NCBI GenBank assembly: GCA_027490595.1
Contig: JAIXXU010000149.1
Location: 1 to 10,158, forward strand
DNA from: Pseudomonadota bacterium
Lineage (GTDB): Bacteria; Bdellovibrionota_B; Oligoflexia; Silvanigrellales; Silvanigrellaceae
Direction of reading: 5' to 3'
DNA length: 10,158 nucleotides
The notes beneath the pieces are model-generated. The model was not told where the DNA came from. It worked only from the letters and a program-made list of their open reading frames with translations, and made no database searches. Positions 6,360 to 10,158 of this stretch are shown here, piece by piece. The position numbers were made by a program, and so were the translations under genes. Position 1 is the first letter of the stretch; each line of letters begins with the position of its first letter.

Positions 6360-8183
6360 CTAATTTTGAAGTACGGACAAAGATTCTTTTTGTCTTTTGT
6401 TACAAATATCGCATTGCTGACAAAAGTAACTGTTTTTTGTGGCTCCTTGCAACTTACGTGCTGAAAAAAATTGGAAACTTGACATAAGACGGCAGGTTGT
6501 AGAGGTGGCAAGATTTTCCAGATGCTGCAAACTTTTTTGAAAATGATCTCGAGCACAAATATATTTATTTAAATTCTTTTGCAAAGATAAATAGTTATTT
6601 TTAAGGATCACAAAGGTGTTTTCCCTTTGTGAGGATACAACTTTGTAAGACATGATGTTTTGCTCTTTATAGTAAATGAGGACTTGTTCTACTGTCGACC
6701 AGGAAAGCTGACTCACCTCTATCAGGTAATTTAACAGGCAGCTTCCAATTCCTCCGGGAATTGCGCTGAATTCAGAGGGTAATATTTCTTTTAAAGCATG
6801 CAAAACTTTTCCTCTTTTTGTAGGGGTATTTGGAAGCTCGAGAAGAAGTTTGTCAAGGTTATTTTGATTCAAAACATTTACTTGTAAATATGAATAATGA
6901 TTAGGTATTTCTTCAACAGCATCACAAATACGTAATGCAGAAAATATACCATCAACTTCACGTTCATGTTGAATATGTTTGTTGGAATGAAGAGTTTGCA
7001 TCAACGTTTTTTTATCAATGACAACGCTCTCTCCAATGTTTTTAGGAAATACGGAAGCCAAGTGTGACGCGCAGACGAGAAGCTTGGAGGGCAAAGGAAA
7101 CGCAGATTGAAACTGTAATTGACGTTTGACAGGATCGCTTCCTGTCCATATTAATATACCTTGTGAGGCTTCGCCTGAACGACCAGCTCGTCCTAACATT
7201 TGAAAAAATTCTTCAATATTGCCAGGAAATCCATAGACAACTACAAGCTCAATTCCAGAAACATCAACGCCCATTCCAAACGCTGTAGTGGCGCAAATAA
7301 CTACTTTTCGAGACGAGGCATGAACATAAGTTTCTGCCATTTGTCTTTCCTTGCGTTCGAGGCCCGCGTGGTAAGCGATGGCATGAATGTTCAGTTTTTG
7401 TAACTTTTTAGAGAAGTCTTCGCACATTTTTCTGGTTGGAAAATAGACAATGGATTTGTGAGAGGTAGTCTTTTGAAGAATTTCAACCAGCTTGTCCCAT
7501 TGTTCATTTTGTGAAAAAGCTCGGATGCTTTTGACATGAATGTGAGGTGCCAGAGGAAGGGAAGTGAATTCAGAAACACTTTGGGGCGAAGGAAATACTT
7601 TATGAATAATATCCTGTCTACTTTGAGAACTTGCAGTTGCTGTGAGCGCCAAAATATATTTGGAGTTTAGTTGTTGTAAATATTTTCCAATTTCAGCGTA
7701 CTCGGGTCGGAATTGGTGCCCCCAGCTTACTACGCAGTGAGCTTCATCTACGACAATCATGGAAATTTTTATTTTTGAAACAAGGGAAAGAAACGAAGGC
7801 AATACAAACCTTTCAGGGCTAACAAAGGCAATTTTGGCTTGTTGTTGTTTTAAAATCTGTTTTGCTTTCGCAAGTTCTTCATCGGTTTGCTCAGAAGTTA
7901 AAATCACGCAGGGGATCTTTGCTTGTTCCATGCGTCGAGCTTGGTCACGCATCAAAGAAATCAGGGGACTGATGACAAGCACAGTTCCTTCCTGAAAAAC
8001 AAGGCTAGGCAAGGCATAGAGAAGTGTTTTTCCTGCACCTGTGGGAAGTGTGGCAAGCACATGTTGTTTTTTTTCAAGCAAAGAGAGAACTTCTTTTTGG
8101 GCTGGCCTAAGGCTTGGAATTGAAAAATGTGCTTGGGCTTTTTGCTCGCACTGAGAGACAAAATCCATGCCATGACCACGCAT
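6360..8183 (-). CDS. recQ: RecQ-family ATP-dependent DNA helicase, zinc cluster at C-terminus
   Basis: RecQ helicases unwind DNA 3' to 5' during recombination and replication-fork repair. The 607-residue product has the full SF2 set: motif 0 SLRPAQ (24-29), Walker A LPTGAGKT (46-53), DEAH (146-149), the RecQ aromatic-rich loop SWGHQFRPEY (153-162), TAT (181-183), YHAGL (271-275), FGMGVD (302-307) and motif VI QMLGRAGRSG (328-337). About 190 residues without a motif I can name follow, then Cys564, Cys588, Cys591 and Cys594 (CQQCDIC), which match the RecQ zinc site. In E. coli RecQ that site directly follows the helicase core and is itself followed by winged-helix and HRDC domains. Here it is last and no HRDC region is seen. 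I recall a similar layout in some non-proteobacterial RecQ proteins. Neither ATG at 8183 nor the in-frame ATG at 8168 has a good ribosome site, so the start is uncertain by five codons. It is the first gene of the minus-strand unit. Confidence 0.93.
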   Translation of the reverse strand: MRGHGMDFVSQCEQKAQAHFSIPSLRPAQKEVLSLLEKKQHVLATLPTGAGKTLLYALPSLVFQEGTVLVISPLISLMRDQARRMEQAKIPCVILTSEQTDEELAKAKQILKQQQAKIAFVSPERFVLPSFLSLVSKIKISMIVVDEAHCVVSWGHQFRPEYAEIGKYLQQLNSKYILALTATASSQSRQDIIHKVFPSPQSVSEFTSLPLAPHIHVKSIRAFSQNEQWDKLVEILQKTTSHKSIVYFPTRKMCEDFSKKLQKLNIHAIAYHAGLERKERQMAETYVHASSRKVVICATTAFGMGVDVSGIELVVVYGFPGNIEEFFQMLGRAGRSGEASQGILIWTGSDPVKRQLQFQSAFPLPSKLLVCASHLASVFPKNIGESVVIDKKTLMQTLHSNKHIQHEREVDGIFSALRICDAVEEIPNHYSYLQVNVLNQNNLDKLLLELPNTPTKRGKVLHALKEILPSEFSAIPGGIGSCLLNYLIEVSQLSWSTVEQVLIYYKEQNIMSYKVVSSQRENTFVILKNNYLSLQKNLNKYICARDHFQKSLQHLENLATSTTCRLMSSFQFFSARKLQGATKNSYFCQQCDICNKRQKESLSVLQN

Positions 8184-8203
8184 CTTGAAGGATAAAGAAG
8201 ATT

Positions 8204-8227
8204 TGGAATAAACAAAGTTTTATTCCA
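8204..8227. promoter_or_regulatory. Perfect 9-bp inverted repeat, candidate operator between recQ and fabI
   Basis: TGGAATAAA (8204-8212) and TTTATTCCA (8219-8227) are exact reverse complements with CAAAGT between them. The site lies 21 nt from the recQ start and 67 nt from the fabI start in the divergent intergenic region, upstream of the candidate fabI promoter. Two half-sites whose centres are 15 bp apart would suit a dimeric repressor or activator. I do not recognise it as a known box. On the recQ transcript it could also form an RNA hairpin just before the start codon. There is no T-run, so it is not a terminator. Confidence 0.45.
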
Positions 8228-8233
8228 TGGGAC

Positions 8234-8262
8234 TCGATAAATTTAAGAAATTAGGGTATACC
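8234..8262 (+). promoter_or_regulatory. Candidate fabI promoter
   Basis: TCGATA (8234-8239) and TATACC (8257-8262) each match the sigma-70 -35 and -10 consensus at four of six bases and are 17 nt apart. Transcription would begin near 8269 and give a leader of about 25 nt before the fabI ATG at 8294, which has GGGAG (8284-8288) 5 nt upstream. No better pair is visible in the 110-nt divergent region. The recQ promoter, on the other strand, could not be placed with confidence. Confidence 0.35.
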
Positions 8263-8263
8263 C
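8254..8263. promoter_or_regulatory. 10-bp perfect palindrome GGGTATACCC
   Basis: GGGTATACCC is its own reverse complement and contains the candidate fabI -10 element TATACC. Its G/C ends stand out in an AT-rich spacer. A protein bound here would block RNA polymerase at fabI, so it may be an operator. It has no loop and would not form a useful hairpin. A chance palindrome remains possible. Confidence 0.3.
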
Positions 8264-8293
8264 CAATGTCTAAAGAAAACAAAGGGAGTTTTT

Positions 8294-9070
8294 ATGAAAT
8301 TACTTGAAGGCAAAAAAGGCGTTGTTTTAGGTGTTGCCAACAATAAATCAATCGCTTGGGCTTGTGCGCAATTGTGCCTTGAGCAGGGGGCTTCCTTGGC
8401 TTTTAATTTTTTAGGTGAAGCACAAGAAAAAAGAGTTCGAGAGTTGGTGAAGGATATTCCCTCGGCGCTTGTTATTCCCTGCGATGTATCTAAAGACTCT
8501 GAAATTGAAGGATTTTTTCGTGAGATTGAAATAAATTTTGGAAAAATTGACTTTATCATTCATTCTGTTGCCTTTACTGAAAAAGAAAATCTGAAAGATA
8601 AATTCATGGTTGTAACTAGAGAGTCTTTTGCATCTACAATGAATGTTTCTGCTTATTCCCTTGTAGCCGTTGCTAAAGTTGCTCTTCCATTGTTAAATCC
8701 TGGATCAAGTATTGTCACAATGTCCTATTATGGTGCAGAAAAAGTTGTTCCAAAATATAACGTTATGGGAGTAGCCAAAGCAGCTCTTGAGTCCTGTGCT
8801 AAGTATTTAGCCTACGATCTGGGCGAATATGGCGTTCGCGTGAACGCAGTGAGTGCGGGTCCCATTCGTACTCTTTCTTCTAGTGCTATTCCAGGTATTA
8901 AAGATATGCTTGAAAGTGCACAAAAATTTTCTCCTTTGAAGAAAAACATTACTGCTGACGATGTTGCCCGGTCTACCTTGTATTTGCTTAGTGATTTATC
9001 TCAGGGCGTCACCGGTGAAGTTCTTCATGTTGATGGTGGTTACAATACCTTAGGCATGTTTGCGGTTTGA
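8294..9070 (+). CDS. fabI: Enoyl-[acyl-carrier-protein] reductase (NADH), FabI type
   Basis: FabI reduces trans-2-enoyl-ACP with NAD(P)H, the last step of each round of type II fatty-acid elongation in the cytoplasm. The 258 residues match the family length. This short-chain dehydrogenase has the FabI-specific nucleotide-binding loop GVANNKSIAW (13-22), CDVS (63-66), IIHSVAF (88-94), and the active-site set Tyr145/Tyr146, Tyr155, Met158 and Lys162 in the Tyr-x6-Lys pattern typical of FabI. AGPIRTL follows near the substrate loop and HVDGGYNTLGM closes the fold. Residue 93 is Ala where E. coli has Gly93, a position linked to triclosan resistance when mutated to Val. I recall Ala here in several other natural FabI proteins. 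The start has GGGAG 5 nt upstream. The stop TGA (9068-9070) shares its A with the next gene's ATG. Fatty acids made here would feed phospholipid and lipid A, which fits the downstream permease. Confidence 0.97.
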   Translation: MKLLEGKKGVVLGVANNKSIAWACAQLCLEQGASLAFNFLGEAQEKRVRELVKDIPSALVIPCDVSKDSEIEGFFREIEINFGKIDFIIHSVAFTEKENLKDKFMVVTRESFASTMNVSAYSLVAVAKVALPLLNPGSSIVTMSYYGAEKVVPKYNVMGVAKAALESCAKYLAYDLGEYGVRVNAVSAGPIRTLSSSAIPGIKDMLESAQKFSPLKKNITADDVARSTLYLLSDLSQGVTGEVLHVDGGYNTLGMFAV

Positions 9071-10158
9071 TGTTCGGAAAGCTTGATCGTCTTATAGCCA
9101 AAGAAATTATTTCACTTACATTTGTTTTTACAACGTCTGTAAGTTCCTTGATGATCATGGCTCGTGTTCCTAAGTACGTTGACTTCCTTTTTTCTACATC
9201 AGATGTTTTTACGTCTTTTTTAATGCTTTTACTTTACAGTTTGCCCTCTATTTTGAAGTACACTCTTCCCATTTCTTTACTTTTGGGTTCAGCAGTTGCA
9301 GTGATGCGCATGTCTTCCGATCGTGAATTGGAAGCTTGGCTTTCCTGTGGTGTGAGTGTGTTCAGGTTGGCATTGATTCCGAGCGTATTGGGTATTTTTG
9401 CAACTTTTGTTTCCATGGGTAGTGCTTTATTTTTAGAACCATACTCAACGAAACAGTTTGACAAATTCCGATGGCTCAAAACAAGAATGGTTGTTGAAGC
9501 CTTCGTTCAAAAAAGCTTAAAAGAAGGGTCATTCATTGATAACATATCGTTTTCCAATTCGTCTGAGCTCACCTTCTACTTTAACAAGTTAGATAGCAGT
9601 AAGACAAATATGGAAGATGTTTTCATGGCCCTTGGAGACAGTAACCGCTCTTCTTATTCATCAATCATTGTAGCCAAACGAGGGCAGTTGTCTCGTGACG
9701 CTATTCATGGATACCCAGATTTTTTGTTTAAGCTTTCTCAAGGTTTTATTTATACCTTTGAACCATCTAAACCAAGTTTTTCAAAAAAGGTTATGCATCA
9801 AGATTATCCTTATCCTGTGGATTGGAAAGTGACATCTTTCTCCGATTTAAATATATCGCTAGTCAGTCTTTTTAAAGACAAATTCAAACTAGAAAATAGT
9901 CCACATACTCAGTGGGAAGAGCTGTATCCTATGGCTCTAAAGCAAGCCCTCCAAGCTGAAAAAGAAAAAACTCCTCATTGGCGTTACGATGAGAGTTATA
10001 TTGACAAACTCATGTTTTTCATCAAACAATTTTCTATTCCATTGGCAACTCTATTTTTACCTGCCATTGGAGTTTGCTTGGGAGTTATTGATCCCAGGAG
10101 AAAACAAATTTCTGTTTATTTAGGAATTGGTATAGTTATCTTTTTTCTTTATTCATCC
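9070..10158 (+). CDS. LPS export permease, LptF/LptG (YjgP/YjgQ) family, 3' end outside window
   Basis: LptF and LptG form the membrane part of the LptB2FG ABC transporter, which pulls lipopolysaccharide from the inner membrane and passes it to LptC. The frame is open for 363 residues from ATG 9070 to the window edge. Visible are an N-terminal helix with a hydrophobic segment (about 12-31), a second segment (about 48-78), the family signature region MRMSSDRELEAWLSCGVS (79-96), a third segment (about 98-121), a polar soluble part (about 125-310) that would be the periplasmic beta-jellyroll domain, and hydrophobic segments at about 316-340 and from 348 on. That is the usual three-plus-three helix plan with the last part missing. 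It cannot be assigned safely to LptF or LptG, though the incomplete length fits either. The start overlaps the fabI stop by one base and has no clear ribosome site of its own, so it is probably translated by coupling. Confidence 0.92.
   Translation, partial: MFGKLDRLIAKEIISLTFVFTTSVSSLMIMARVPKYVDFLFSTSDVFTSFLMLLLYSLPSILKYTLPISLLLGSAVAVMRMSSDRELEAWLSCGVSVFRLALIPSVLGIFATFVSMGSALFLEPYSTKQFDKFRWLKTRMVVEAFVQKSLKEGSFIDNISFSNSSELTFYFNKLDSSKTNMEDVFMALGDSNRSSYSSIIVAKRGQLSRDAIHGYPDFLFKLSQGFIYTFEPSKPSFSKKVMHQDYPYPVDWKVTSFSDLNISLVSLFKDKFKLENSPHTQWEELYPMALKQALQAEKEKTPHWRYDESYIDKLMFFIKQFSIPLATLFLPAIGVCLGVIDPRRKQISVYLGIGIVIFFLYSS

Noticed and set aside
7759..8215. Open frames on both strands overlapping the recQ N-terminus
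   Set aside because: The recQ frame carries all helicase motifs. The others show low-complexity or motif-free translations.
8251..8559. Minus-strand 102-codon frame across the start of fabI
   Set aside because: It is antisense to conserved FabI sequence and to the candidate promoter, with no supporting motif.

Overview
The window is an AT-rich stretch of a bacterial chromosome, gene-dense and mostly housekeeping. A Gram-negative, LPS-making organism is indicated by an LptF/LptG-type lipopolysaccharide export permease, supported by a FabI-type enoyl-ACP reductase and a lysyl-tRNA-synthetase-like EF-P modification enzyme (EpmA type). The FabI sequence looks to me closest to deltaproteobacterial or Bdellovibrionota forms. 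That placement is an impression from memory of the families and is weak. I see no phage, transposon, CRISPR, tRNA or rRNA signal.

Layout: (1) 1-1440 (+) is the 3' nine tenths of pyrG (CTP synthase), cut by the window edge. (2) 1441-1714 is a very AT-rich spacer with several small inverted repeats and a possible promoter. (3) 1715-2284 (+) is an orphan gene for a 189-residue, soluble, apparently disordered protein with an acidic Ser/Asp/Glu centre. I do not recognise it, and it is the least ordinary gene here. (4) 8183 down to 2301 (-) is a probable operon in the order recQ-like helicase, Lon-family (LonB/LonC-like) ATP-dependent protease, and EpmA-like synthetase. The gaps are 53 nt and 4 nt, so the last two genes are probably translationally coupled. 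(5) 8184-8293 is a divergent control region between recQ and fabI. It holds a 9-bp-arm inverted repeat and a second 10-bp perfect palindrome that overlaps a candidate fabI -10 element. (6) 8294-9070 (+) is fabI, whose stop codon shares a base with the start codon of (7) an LptF/LptG permease gene, 9070 to the window end, still open at the edge.

How the genes may work together: fabI and the permease gene join fatty-acid elongation, which supplies lipid A acyl chains, with LPS export in one translationally coupled unit. The minus-strand trio joins DNA repair or recombination, regulated proteolysis and EF-P lysylation. No shared pathway is obvious, though all three could belong to general growth or stress physiology.

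No convincing new multi-gene system is visible. The points worth a second look are the acidic orphan protein, the OB-fold-like N-terminal extension on the EpmA homologue, the lysine-rich tail and A10 tract at the start of the Lon-like protease, the C-terminal position of the zinc cluster in the RecQ homologue, and the palindromes between recQ and fabI.
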